12,753 nt of DNA from Fragilaria crotonensis. Lineage: Eukaryota > Bacillariophyta > Fragilariophyceae > Fragilariales > Fragilariaceae. The notes beneath the pieces were generated by a model. That model was not told the DNA's origin. It ran no database searches and was given only the letters and a program-made list of their open reading frames with translations. The DNA is taken from contig JAKSYS010000015.1 in NCBI GenBank assembly GCA_022925895.1, positions 250,001 to 262,753 of the forward strand, given 5' to 3'. Position numbers and translations under genes: made by a program. This document shows positions 1-7,164 of the stretch, one piece after another; position 1 is the stretch's first letter; each line of letters begins with the position of its first letter.

Positions 1-18
1 ATATTGATTGTATTTCAG

Positions 19-116
19 TTGGCATCGACGTGATGTCCTCCCTTTTGAGGGTCAACGACTGTATATGTTCTCCGAGTACTCCAGTATTTCTAATTTCTAC
101 ACGAATATGTGTTAAA
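19..116 (+). other. Possible last exon of a gene entering from the left
   Basis: A sequence like an intron 3' end (pyrimidine-rich, TTTCAG at 13-18) is followed by a frame that stays open for about 30 codons and ends at a TAA near 114-116. A second frame is open to a TAG near 130. No family is recognisable, and with only 18 bases upstream the call rests on the acceptor-like sequence alone. Confidence 0.15.
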
Positions 117-259
117 TATTCCGTACTGTAGTAACCGTACAGTAGATCGAAAATATCGTGCAAAATGTGACAGTAGATAGTCCTCTACTCACTTGCTAAT
201 TCTTGATATTGTGTGCCTAGTTTGTTTATTAAACTACCTCTAAAGTCATCATTCAATCA

Positions 260-290
260 CTGATGAGAGCTTAAAAAGCTCTCCAATCAG
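260..290. repeat. Hairpin, 8-bp plus 5-bp stem
   Basis: GAGAGCTT (265-272) and AAGCTCTC (276-283) pair perfectly around an AAA loop. The outer CTGAT (260-264) and ATCAG (286-290) extend the stem across a 2-base bulge. There is no T-run to suggest a terminator, and its role is unknown. Confidence 0.6.
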
Positions 291-360
291 ACCACAAAAA
301 GACTTCATCCTGTAGGTTCCATACAACAAATCTAATCCCAAAGAACTGACACCAAATCAC

Positions 361-388
361 CTTCACAGTAGATTCTACACCTGTGAAG
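361..388. repeat. Inverted repeat with 12-base loop
   Basis: CTTCACAG (361-368) is the exact reverse complement of CTGTGAAG (381-388). One of the CAGTAGAT motifs overlaps the left arm and loop. Confidence 0.55.
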
Positions 389-410
389 TCTTCATTCCTT
401 CACGGGTGAT

Positions 411-451
411 GCCTCCTGGGATCTCTCAGTAGATCCCTGCATGTCAGGAGG
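411..451. repeat. Two-layer hairpin over a CAGTAGAT motif
   Basis: GGGATCT (418-424) pairs with AGATCCC (431-437) around a CTCAGT loop. Outside it, CCTCCTG (412-418) pairs with CAGGAGG (445-451); the two left arms share one base. The structure overlaps the ATG of the small ORF that starts at 441. Confidence 0.55.
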
Positions 452-626
452 TCTTCCAGCCTTTCTAGTCTTGGCCTTCCTTGTGACTTCAGTCCATTCC
501 CTGGCATCAAGAAGAGCAGCAGAACAGAAGCCATTGCTACCGTCGTCCACAGCATACGGTGTTTCTAGCACAGTAGCACTGTTAGCCTCGACAGTAGCAC
601 CGTCTGCTTCGACAGTAGCACTGTAG
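441..626 (+). CDS. Possible small secreted peptide with heptapeptide repeats
   Basis: This is a 61-codon ATG-to-TAG frame of no recognised family. The N-terminus looks like a signal peptide: a hydrophobic run at about residues 5-17 followed by a small-residue HSLA site near 19-22, then a basic and polar stretch. The C-terminus consists of three repeats beginning STVA. They are encoded by three 21-bp tandem units, so the DNA repeat keeps the reading frame at seven residues per unit. The ATG context is weak and a strong hairpin overlaps it. The frame could easily be a chance ORF over repetitive intergenic DNA; the in-frame repeat and signal-like start are the only arguments for it. Confidence 0.2.
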   Translation: MSGGLPAFLVLAFLVTSVHSLASRRAAEQKPLLPSSTAYGVSSTVALLASTVAPSASTVAL

Positions 627-629
627 CTC
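567..629. repeat. Three-copy 21-bp tandem repeat
   Basis: Units lie at 567-587, 588-608 and 609-629, with diverged ends and a shared core around ACAGTAGCAC. In units 1 and 3 the core ACAGT-AGC-ACTGT is itself a small inverted repeat. The period is divisible by three. Confidence 0.7.
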
Positions 630-826
630 TCGACAAATATGTGCTAAGAGTAGATAACCTCCAAGTAAATGGGACTGTCATAAACGTACCGTATACACGT
701 CAGATCAAACGAGTTGAATTATAGATTATTATAGTGAAGCGTCATCCCTATAACCCAATTAACAATACACTCAATAACCAAGCATGGCCTCATGTAGCCT
801 AATGCAAGAAGCGTATAGTGTGAGCA

Positions 827-863
827 ATCACGGGCTTAATGATAGTGAGTATACGCCCGTGAT
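827..863. repeat. 9-bp perfect inverted repeat downstream of Pol kappa
   Basis: ATCACGGGC (827-835) is the exact reverse complement of GCCCGTGAT (855-863), with a 19-base loop. It lies 60-100 bases past the Pol kappa stop on the minus strand, so it may be a stem in that gene's 3' UTR or a 3'-end signal. This placement is inference. Confidence 0.5.
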
Positions 864-923
864 GCTGAAAACGTGGACCAGTTGATCACCATTTAACACT
901 TCCAAACATCCCAAACCAGAACA

Positions 924-2846
924 CTAAGGACCACGGAAAAAGTCGGTCAAGCGCACTTTCTTTCTTGGTTTTGCCAAGAAAGTTTCCTCCTTCGCCGCAG
1001 CCTCAACTATATCCCCATTTAAACATAGGTCAATGTGAATGTTCAAACCAACATTGTCGTTCGTATCGAATGACTTTCCACAAATAGGACAGCTCACGTT
1101 TCTTGCAAGTGACTGCTCTTGCTCTTTCAGAGGAGCTTTGATTTGATCCCGACAATCAACGTCTCCTTTCGCGTGGCATGAACTCCCCATACCAGTCTGC
1201 AACTGATTTCTCCCAGCAGTTGAAGCGGTCGTTGCACAATTATTGGCCGTATGGACGCCTTTGCTAAGGTACTGCTTAATGTTCATATGCACGGATTCAC
1301 ACCTCTCTTGTTCCTCCTGAAAACTTGAGCATCTGATGCCCAAGAGTCTTACAGAAAAGACTCCCCCTTTGAACTGACGTCTGACGTCTTGCAGTAGCTC
1401 AGTTGCATTCTTTATCAAATCATCGGGATGTTGGACGTATCTGCCTCGAGGCAAGCTTCGTGCTCGACTGATGACGTCGAACGTATGGAGCTTCACCTTA
1501 AGTGTGATTGTACGTGCCCAAAGGGCTTTCGAACTCATATCTTCACCCAATTTCCGTGCTATTGCTTCAAGTTTTTCAACCACTTCACTCCAAGGCCGCC
1601 CCTCTTCGAAGGTGCGTTCCCGACTGATGCCCTTGCGACTGATACCGTCATCATCGTCATCATCCTTGAATTCACAACTCGAGCAACCTACGGCGGCGCG
1701 CAATAGAAACATGGCAGTTGCAGGCTTGAAGCAGAGTCGGACCGACGCACGTTGTTCGTATAGATTCCCCACCGTACTGACGCCTAACGCGTGCAACATC
1801 TTTTCAGTCACTCGACCAATGCCACCAACTTTACGTGTCGGAAGGGGATGGAGAAAAGCCAAAACTTCGTCATGGCTGGGGCCTATCAGAAGCTGGCCGT
1901 TTGGTTTGTTCATGTCCGAAGCGATCTTCGCCAGCATAAAATTTGGAGCAACCCCTGCCGAGCACGTTAATCCTCCCGTTGCTTCCATGACTCGGTGTCT
2001 CATTTCCTGTAGAACGTCGGCTGCGACTTTAAGGGCAACGTGCGATGGATATTGTGCAAGTTCCTCATCTGCACGGCGAGCCTCTTCTGAGGATGTTTCA
2101 TTCGCCTTTGATACCTGATTTTTCCGCTCGCTGACGATGGCAGAGTGACTCTTCCCCTCGATCCGAAGACATAGATAAGCACCAATATGGAGACATGCTT
2201 CATCTAAGCTGTAAGCTTTCAAATTGGGGTCGTACTCTTTGAGAATTTCTCTCACTTGTTGTGCCTTTTCGATATAAAGTGCGAAGTTGCAAGGTACATG
2301 GATGAGCTTCTCCTTACCCCCAGACAACTCCTCGACCAGCTTGTCGGCGATGAAGCCTGCCATAGCAGATCTCACACCATACTTTCGAGCTACGTAGTTG
2401 CTGGTAGTCACCAATCCTCCTCCTACGCAACACGGCTTATTCCTCAGCTCTGGTCTGGTGAGGAGTTCGCATGCCATGAAGAACATATCCATGTCCACAA
2501 CACAACAGGCAGACCTAGCTTGTCGATTTCGGATGCATGTATTGATTTCATCTTCCAGCTCCCTTTCTACGGACTGCTTCCAGCTTCCACCACCAAAAGC
2601 TTCCTTCTTTCTACTGAGCTCATTGATCATTTTGTCGATCCTCACATTAACATGTTCATCTCGCTTTCGTTGCTGTTGCATGTACACTGAATTTCCCGAT
2701 TCACGTAGAATGATGGCATCAATTCTGGAACGATCAATCCCCTTCATTCCTGCCTTGTCACATGCGGATATAACGAGGGCCGACGCAACCTTTGAAACGG
2801 CACCTTTCTGTTCTTCGATTTCATCATTGTCTCCGGGACCAGCCAT
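924..2846 (-). CDS. POLK: DNA polymerase kappa (Y-family translesion polymerase)
   Basis: This 640-residue protein should copy past damaged bases in the nucleus. The N-terminal helix region (about 20-100) aligns with the Pol kappa N-clasp, including AGMKGID near 32-38. The palm carries VVDMD (metal-binding D118) and SLDE (D215, E216). F123 takes the steric-gate position, where human Pol kappa has Tyr and bacterial DinB has Phe. A helix-hairpin-helix (GGIGRVTEKML, about 341-351) and the little-finger lead RKGISRERTF follow, just after a run of six Asp (395-400). Near the C-terminus is one Rad18-type UBZ zinc finger (C586, C589, H604, C608). The tail, with L633 and F636-F637, resembles a PCNA-binding box, with Lys where Gln is usual. 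The open frame runs upstream to a TTG, but the first ATG (2846), in the favourable context CAAATGG, is the likely start. No intron is needed. Confidence 0.95.
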   Translation of the reverse strand: MAGPGDNDEIEEQKGAVSKVASALVISACDKAGMKGIDRSRIDAIILRESGNSVYMQQQRKRDEHVNVRIDKMINELSRKKEAFGGGSWKQSVERELEDEINTCIRNRQARSACCVVDMDMFFMACELLTRPELRNKPCCVGGGLVTTSNYVARKYGVRSAMAGFIADKLVEELSGGKEKLIHVPCNFALYIEKAQQVREILKEYDPNLKAYSLDEACLHIGAYLCLRIEGKSHSAIVSERKNQVSKANETSSEEARRADEELAQYPSHVALKVAADVLQEMRHRVMEATGGLTCSAGVAPNFMLAKIASDMNKPNGQLLIGPSHDEVLAFLHPLPTRKVGGIGRVTEKMLHALGVSTVGNLYEQRASVRLCFKPATAMFLLRAAVGCSSCEFKDDDDDDGISRKGISRERTFEEGRPWSEVVEKLEAIARKLGEDMSSKALWARTITLKVKLHTFDVISRARSLPRGRYVQHPDDLIKNATELLQDVRRQFKGGVFSVRLLGIRCSSFQEEQERCESVHMNIKQYLSKGVHTANNCATTASTAGRNQLQTGMGSSCHAKGDVDCRDQIKAPLKEQEQSLARNVSCPICGKSFDTNDNVGLNIHIDLCLNGDIVEAAAKEETFLAKPRKKVRLTDFFRGP

Positions 2847-3149
2847 TTGTTGTACTTTCACTCCAGCAGTTGGGCAAGAACTGACGCAGGGCAAACGAAA
2901 TTGAAGTATGGATGATTCAAAATGGGCGTGGGTGGAGAGAGGCAGGAGGTAGAGGGATGAGGAAAAGTAGTCCGTTCAACTTGCATCAAATGCTGGTCTC
3001 GTGACGACCTCTGACAATAGATATGGCGAGAGCGCAACAAATACCAAATACAAGTACAAGTACCAGGTACGGCGTTTGTCGTCGGAAGCAAGTTTGCTCA
3101 TGCATCTCGATATCTCGATGATTCAAATTTCAAATCCGGGTATGTTACG

Positions 3150-3310
3150 GTACCATGTACTCCAGTAGTCCATAGTCGGTACTCGGTACTGTACATAGTC
3201 TGCACTCTGCACTACCGGTAAACCGGTAAGCGGTACCTCCCTAGTACAGTGTACCGTACTCCAGTATCCAGTACCTGGAACTACCGGTAGGTTGTCCTCG
3301 AGTACAGTAC
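3150..3310. repeat. GTAC/CCGG palindrome-rich cluster
   Basis: I count twelve GTAC tetramers in about 160 bases, where fewer than one is expected by chance. Also present are ACCGGTAAACCGGT near 3214-3227 and the perfect 10-bp palindrome CTACCGGTAG at 3281-3290. Similar but looser patches occur near 5405-5475, 6690-6950 and 10220-10285, all outside genes. Confidence 0.6.
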
Positions 3311-3444
3311 TCCGAGAACTAGTAGTATGTTGTGTAGCACTGTCATATTTATTATGCATAGATGTGTTTTCACCAAATGTTTGCTGCATTTCATGTTACT
3401 GGCGTCAATGGTGGGCAAATTGGTTAGGGACATCCGGTGATATA

Positions 3445-3547
3445 GAAGCAGTAGTAGAAATGCTATGCAGCCGCACAGAGGGAGTTACTTCCGGCATGGA
3501 GTTCATAGGCACAAGAAAGAAAACGAAGCAGTAGCAGGATGCTATGG
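3445..3547 (+). repeat. Imperfect direct repeat, 80-bp period
   Basis: GAAGCAGTAG followed closely by ATGCTATG occurs at 3445-3467 and again at 3525-3546, with a one-base indel and two substitutions. Weaker similarity continues beyond each copy (AGAGG), suggesting an old tandem duplication of about 80 bp. Confidence 0.4.
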
Positions 3548-3750
3548 AACGGCAGAGGTATAGGTTGCTGCATTATCGGAGGCACAGTAGGACAACGAAC
3601 GCTGGATAGAGATAGTTGGAGTCCTATTCGCATGCATCGGATGGCCATGTGAAAAGGTCAAGGGGCTAAATCCATGATTAATTAGTCGTACGTTCATGTA
3701 TCACCCGATTCTTTCGTATATAACATGTAAAGCACCAAGTTCAAAAGGAG

Positions 3751-5168
3751 TTATCGGCAGGTCCATAAGGTGTGAAAGAAATCTGCCACGCAACTTTCCT
3801 TAGCCGCTGGCACAGCTTTGCCATACCAGTCCATACTAGGGACGACGATGACATCGTCGTCGTCAGGCATAAGCATACCGCAGCTATCCTTCGCGATGGC
3901 ATCGTTAGACGCTATTGCCATTTCCTGTACTCCCTCGGAAATCATTTTCGTTTCCTCTATTGTTGGCGGGGAGGGTGGCGACATGAACATGGTTTCGATA
4001 AAATCTTCCGGGCAAGACTCAGCAATATTCACGTCGATGTCTCCCAGTTGCTGCCTTTCCCCAGTTGAAGCAACAACAGCCCCCATTGCAGCAGGCACAA
4101 CTGCAAGTAGGGTGGCGAACTCTCCATGTCCCAACTTCACCGGCTTTTCCTCTGCGGGGGGCTCCGATCTCTTCTTCGGTTCTTGGACGGCCCTGTACTT
4201 GTCACTGTACAAGGAGTATCCAGAAGTGCTTTCAGTTCCAGCATACCGATCGTAGATTCCAGCTCTCTTGAAATCAAATTCCTTCGGATCAGCTCTCTTC
4301 AGCTCAGTTTTCTTTACGGTCGTCTTTCGACGGCTTACTGTTTGTCGCTGCTGTTCGAGCATTTGCCGTTGGCGTTGCATTTGCTGCTCATACATTTGGC
4401 GCTGCATCTGAAGTTGCTGATGTTCCATCTGCTGCTGCAATAACAACTGGCGCTTCTTCTGTTGCGCTTCCAGGTCTAACAATCGCTGCTCTCGAGACTC
4501 ACTGTGATCTCGTGGGTAACGCGTGTTTTTGGCGGCCTCCGTTCCTACGGGGTCGACACGAGCCTTCCGCGGGCTGTAGTTTGACGGATCCAAGCGCCTC
4601 GGCGGGGCCATTCTCTCGTCTGGTACCGAGTTAACTGCTCGACGAGAGTGATGAACCTGCTTATGCTGCTCTGGATATCGCGAGGCGGAGTAGTGCTGCG
4701 GGAGAAAACATGTCAGTTTCGGTGGCAGCGACATTATGGTGAAATCCTCTCAACTTACCAATTCTGAAGTTCGTGACTCGCGCCTGGACATGTCTGGATA
4801 TCGCGATTCAGGATAGCGCTGTGGCAAAAAGAGCAAATCGTCAGTTCTACCCCAATATCATGTTCCGATGCCTATGGTGAAGTCCTGAAACTTACCGATT
4901 CCGATGCTCGCGGCACACGCACGGGCTGCTCTGGATATCGCGACTCGGGATAGTACTGCGGGAGGAAACAACAAAATGTGTCAGTTTGACGGTAGTATCA
5001 TGTTTGATGTCATGACCTTTTTTCTAAACTAACCGCTTCTGAAGCCCGCGGTCCTTCTGGGCTAACCGGATGTCGCTGCACAGCCTTTTCAGCACGTTTG
5101 CGCTGAAGGATCTCGAGTTCCTCAGCATAGGATCTGGGGCCGGTCGGCATTGATCGAGAGCGAATCAT
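3751..5168 (-). CDS. Gln-rich coiled-coil protein, spliced, with duplicated exons
   Basis: I do not recognise a family. The model joins 5168-5034, 4955-4896, 4818-4759 and 4695-3751 (minus), all phase 0, giving 399 residues. Residues 46-65, 66-85 and 86 onward begin with related copies of a cassette containing SRYPE or SRYPD. A long Gln/Met/Arg-rich helix (about 151-204) is a probable coiled coil. Next come a basic stretch (KKTELKRADPKEFDFKR), a hydrophobic run (about 278-295, possibly membrane-associated) and an acidic C-terminal part with DDDD at 363-366. Intron 3 contains an in-frame ATG (4734) that could be mistaken for the start, but its acceptor and donor are clear. ATG 5168 has in-frame stops a few codons upstream if unspliced. 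A further upstream exon ending at 5278 could change the N-terminus. Confidence 0.7.
3841..3861. repeat. Near-perfect 10-bp hairpin inside the coiled-coil gene
   Basis: GACGACGATG (3841-3850) and CATCGTCGTC (3852-3861) are exact reverse complements separated by one base. The minus strand reads them as the acidic and valine-rich DDDDVIVV stretch. It is probably a by-product of Asp and Val codon runs. Confidence 0.5.
4696..4758 (-). other. Intron 3 of the coiled-coil gene (63 bp)
   Basis: It begins GTAAGTTGAG and ends TCTCCCGCAG. It contains an in-frame TGA right after the donor, so retention would truncate the protein. It shares AACTGAC and the CTCCCGCAG end with intron 1. Confidence 0.8.
4819..4895 (-). 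other. Intron 2 of the coiled-coil gene (77 bp)
   Basis: It begins GTAAGTTTCAGG and ends CTTTTTGCCACAG, with phase 0 on both sides. It contains CATGATA and AACTGAC, as intron 1 does. Confidence 0.8.
4956..5033 (-). other. Intron 1 of the coiled-coil gene (78 bp)
   Basis: It begins GTTAGTTTAG (a weaker donor than the other two) and ends TTTCCTCCCGCAG, with phase 0. The preceding exon ends with codons for RASEA, matching RASES and RTSEL at the ends of the later cassettes. Confidence 0.75.
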
Positions 5169-5277
5169 GATGAAAGATATGTTGTCGTTCTCGTCTCATT
5201 ACAAGTGTGAGCAATGAGGCACTTGGAACTTGGAGAGGATATGCGTTGGGAAGCCATCGAACAAGGAGGTTTCTTAC

Positions 5278-5291
5278 CGATTCAGGTGCAT
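5278..5291 (-). other. Possible upstream first exon of the coiled-coil gene
   Basis: On the minus strand an acceptor-like CTTGCAG at 5301-5295 precedes ACTATGCACCTGAATCG, followed at 5277 by the strong donor GTAAGAA. Read in phase 0, the exon ends YAPES, echoing the RASES, RTSEL and RASEA ends of the other cassettes. Alternatively its ATG (5291) could splice to an acceptor at 5134 in frame (MHLNR then SYAEEL). I cannot choose between these, or a 5' UTR exon. Confidence 0.3.
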
Positions 5292-5314
5292 AGTCTGCAA
5301 GCGTTGAGAACGGG

Positions 5315-5321
5315 ATTTATA
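5315..5321 (-). promoter_or_regulatory. TATA-like box upstream of the coiled-coil gene
   Basis: TATAAAT on the minus strand lies about 25-30 bases before the possible first exon at 5291-5278. The spacing suits a TATA box, but a single AT-rich match is weak evidence. Confidence 0.25.
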
Positions 5322-5879
5322 ACGTCCAAATTTGTTACATGCTAAATAAAAAAGCGTTCAACGGGTGCCGTACGGTGGGCTGGAAGCAAAATTGTCCTCT
5401 TCCTAGTACCAGGTATCACAAGTGTACATATATTTGAGGTATAATACATGTATCGTACTGTACATTGTACACCGTATTGGAATACAGTCCTATACAAAAC
5501 AGGAATCGGCACATGGGTCGGCTCGAGTCACAGATGACAGATGACAGTCTACTTCTGGGCTCTGCGCTCTCAGCGTGGCTTCTTGACGGTCCTTGACGTC
5601 CGATAGTGCGCGCACCCGTATGTATGTAAATGTTCATATGCCTTCATGCCTCTTTGCACTTCGGCGATATTCGATTGATCACGAGTCACGCGGTAGAATA
5701 TACACTCCGTTCTCTGCAGCTGTTCCACTGGAGTACAGAGTCCTCTTCACATTTTTTATAAGCCGGAGGCAGGTTGGTTGCCGAAGCCAATTCGTTCCAC
5801 TGAGTTTTGTGAGATGTGGGAAGATTCGCCGCACTTGAATTGTACGTACCATGTTCTTCATGATATCACAAATCATCTA

Positions 5880-6660
5880 TAAGCTAGCATCAAGACTGGA
5901 CAATCACAAAACACCACCTTTGATGACGCAATTTGAACACGTCAGACATATGATGACAGCAATCAAGCAGACCTGAATAACCAGTCCAGCACAGTACCCT
6001 ATTAAATGAAGTTGGAATGTACACCAGGATTGAACTCAGCTCCATTAACAGAAGAAACAACTACAGCAATTTTGCAAAGTTGTAAGCCCCCTGAATTGTT
6101 GAGTCAGCTTGTCTTGGGATGAAGCCAACCTTTACCCAAACTTGGCAAACAAGGATCCTTTCCTTTTGGAGCATATATTGACCAAATTTGTTTGGAATCA
6201 AGTTTGGAGACTGTGGATGAGAAATATTTGACAGTATTCCTCTTCCTTGTAATAAGAAGGAGTCCATTAGGATGTTCATATGGAATAAATGCAAGTCAGC
6301 CTAGTACTGCTGAATGGGTTCATTATCCTGATTAAGCATGTTCATCATCCTTTGAATGTTGTGAGTGAAATGAATAGAAGCAAGATGATGCATTTGACAC
6401 ACCTCCCTGCAATTGATGACAACCCAGAAGCCAACCAATCATGGTGTCTGACAAAAAATTTCATTTGAATTATCATATGAAAGAAAGATAAGCAATGGAG
6501 GTAAAGCGTTTCCTTCAGCATCAAAGTTAATCAAACACTCAAACCAATTTTGTCACATTTCCATTATGTAAATGCCTCACACAAGGTCATCCCCTGTCCT
6601 GCTCTTTACGTTCTCATGAAAGGTTAACCTATATAATGTGTAATTGGTTCCAATTTTTTC
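5880..6660 (-). pseudogene. AT-rich island with possible decayed DDE transposase
   Basis: Composition differs from the flanks: AT-rich, little GTAC, and no frame longer than 77 codons. At 6551-6443 on the minus strand a frame of about 36 codons contains NFDAEGNALPPLLIF. This resembles the conserved stretch of pogo/CENP-B-type DDE transposases around an x-G-x-x-L-P-P-x-x-I-F pattern. The frame is broken by stops on both sides, and I found no catalytic triad, terminal repeats or target duplication. A 77-codon frame at 6294-6061 is not recognisable. The similarity covers too few residues to be certain. Confidence 0.25.
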
Positions 6661-6675
6661 TCCAGCTCACCATCT

Positions 6676-6748
6676 ACTTGTAGCATAATGCTCGTACTAC
6701 CGGTAGTGAATGCCAATTGGCAGGTGCATACTACACCACGCTACAAGT
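6676..6748. repeat. Nested palindrome block
   Basis: ACTTGTAGC (6676-6684) and GCTACAAGT (6740-6748) are exact reverse complements. Between them lie two perfect 12-bp palindromes, ACTACCGGTAGT (6696-6707) and TGCCAATTGGCA (6711-6722), only three bases apart. TGCTCGTA is directly repeated at 6689-6696 and 6748-6755. The block sits about 420-490 bases upstream of the plastid protein start. Confidence 0.7.
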
Positions 6749-7164
6749 GCTCGTAGTCCGCACTGGTTACCGTACCTACAGTGTTGGTACCTGTTACGTG
6801 GTAAATAATACTGTCACATCCTGGCTAAGACCACTACGTCGTATGCTGTAGCGCGTACGTGTATGGATTATGGATGCAATACTGTATGTCTCCTACAAAA
6901 TGGTTGCCGATACACAGAAGTATGTACATGGTACTGCTACTAACTACCGTATAGCACCTCAGCATTTTTCTTCAAGAGAAAAACCACGTCACTGTGGACT
7001 GTGGACGATGAGACTACCTGTTACTGTATATGCTGTGGTGTGATGTGTGATGTGACGGCGCACGATTAAGTCACTCTGAACACTACTGACCACATAAGAA
7101 CCGTCACGACACTTCTCCCTCATATTTGCCACCAAGGAAGATACGACAACAACGGATTAAGATA

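Larger units (their letters stand above)
1..923. other. Left-edge region without a secure gene
   Basis: No long coding frame is convincing on either strand. The stretch holds an intron-end-like sequence at 11-18, four exact CAGTAGAT motifs (140, 171, 366, 427), hairpins at 260-290, 361-388 and 411-451, a 61-codon ORF at 441-626 with three 21-bp repeats, and a 9-bp inverted repeat at 827-863. It lies downstream of the Pol kappa stop, so the right part may be that gene's 3' UTR. The remainder (about 640-820) is AT-rich and I see nothing specific in it. Confidence 0.5.
2847..3750. other. Intergenic and upstream region of Pol kappa
   Basis: No credible gene lies here; the short frames present have no recognisable content. 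The part next to Pol kappa should hold its 5' UTR and promoter, though I see no clear TATA box. Three GTAC sites lie near 3054-3071 and twelve more at 3150-3310. An imperfect direct duplication is at 3445-3547. The right end is probably the 3' UTR of the coiled-coil gene, whose stop codon is at 3751-3753. Confidence 0.55.
4759..5033 (-). repeat. Tandem exon-plus-intron duplication
   Basis: Exons at 4955-4896 and 4818-4759 are each 60 nt, and the last exon starts at 4695 with a third copy. All three share TCGCGATATCCAGA. The first and third share a longer 19-base identity (through GAGCAGC). Donor-to-donor spacings are 138 and 137 bp. The introns are also alike (CATGATA, AACTGAC, CTCCCGCAG), so the duplicated unit was exon plus intron. 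All junctions are phase 0. Confidence 0.8.
5169..7164. other. Long intergenic region
   Basis: This lies between the 5' ends of the coiled-coil gene (minus) and the plastid protein gene (plus), so both promoters are here. 5134-5321 holds a possible extra 5' exon and a TATA-like box. 5405-5475 is GTAC-rich and 5526-5540 has a short AGATGAC duplication. 5880-6660 is an AT-rich, GTAC-poor island with a possible transposase trace. 6621-6722 contains several palindromes, and 6750-7000 is again GTAC-rich. I found no intact gene or structural RNA. Confidence 0.55.

Noticed and set aside
1471-2118. 215-codon plus-strand ORF, and other plus-strand ORFs at 1428-1706, 2256-2690 and 2398-2904
   Set aside because: They lie antisense to the strongly supported Pol kappa gene and are low-complexity shadows of its codons.
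2847-2894. N-terminal extension of Pol kappa by 16 residues
   Set aside because: It begins with TTG; the ATG at 2846 has a good context and the family N-clasp follows it.
4696-4734. ATG at 4734 as the start of the coiled-coil protein
   Set aside because: It lies inside an intron with clear donor and acceptor; the upstream exons share the RYPE repeat and continue in frame.
6024-6032. tRNA B-box-like sequence on the minus strand
   Set aside because: The T-stem does not pair and no matching A box or acceptor stem is found.
6061-6294. 77-codon minus-strand ORF as an intact gene
   Set aside because: It has no recognisable content, sits in the AT-rich island and has no supporting splice or start signals; kept only as part of the possible remnant.
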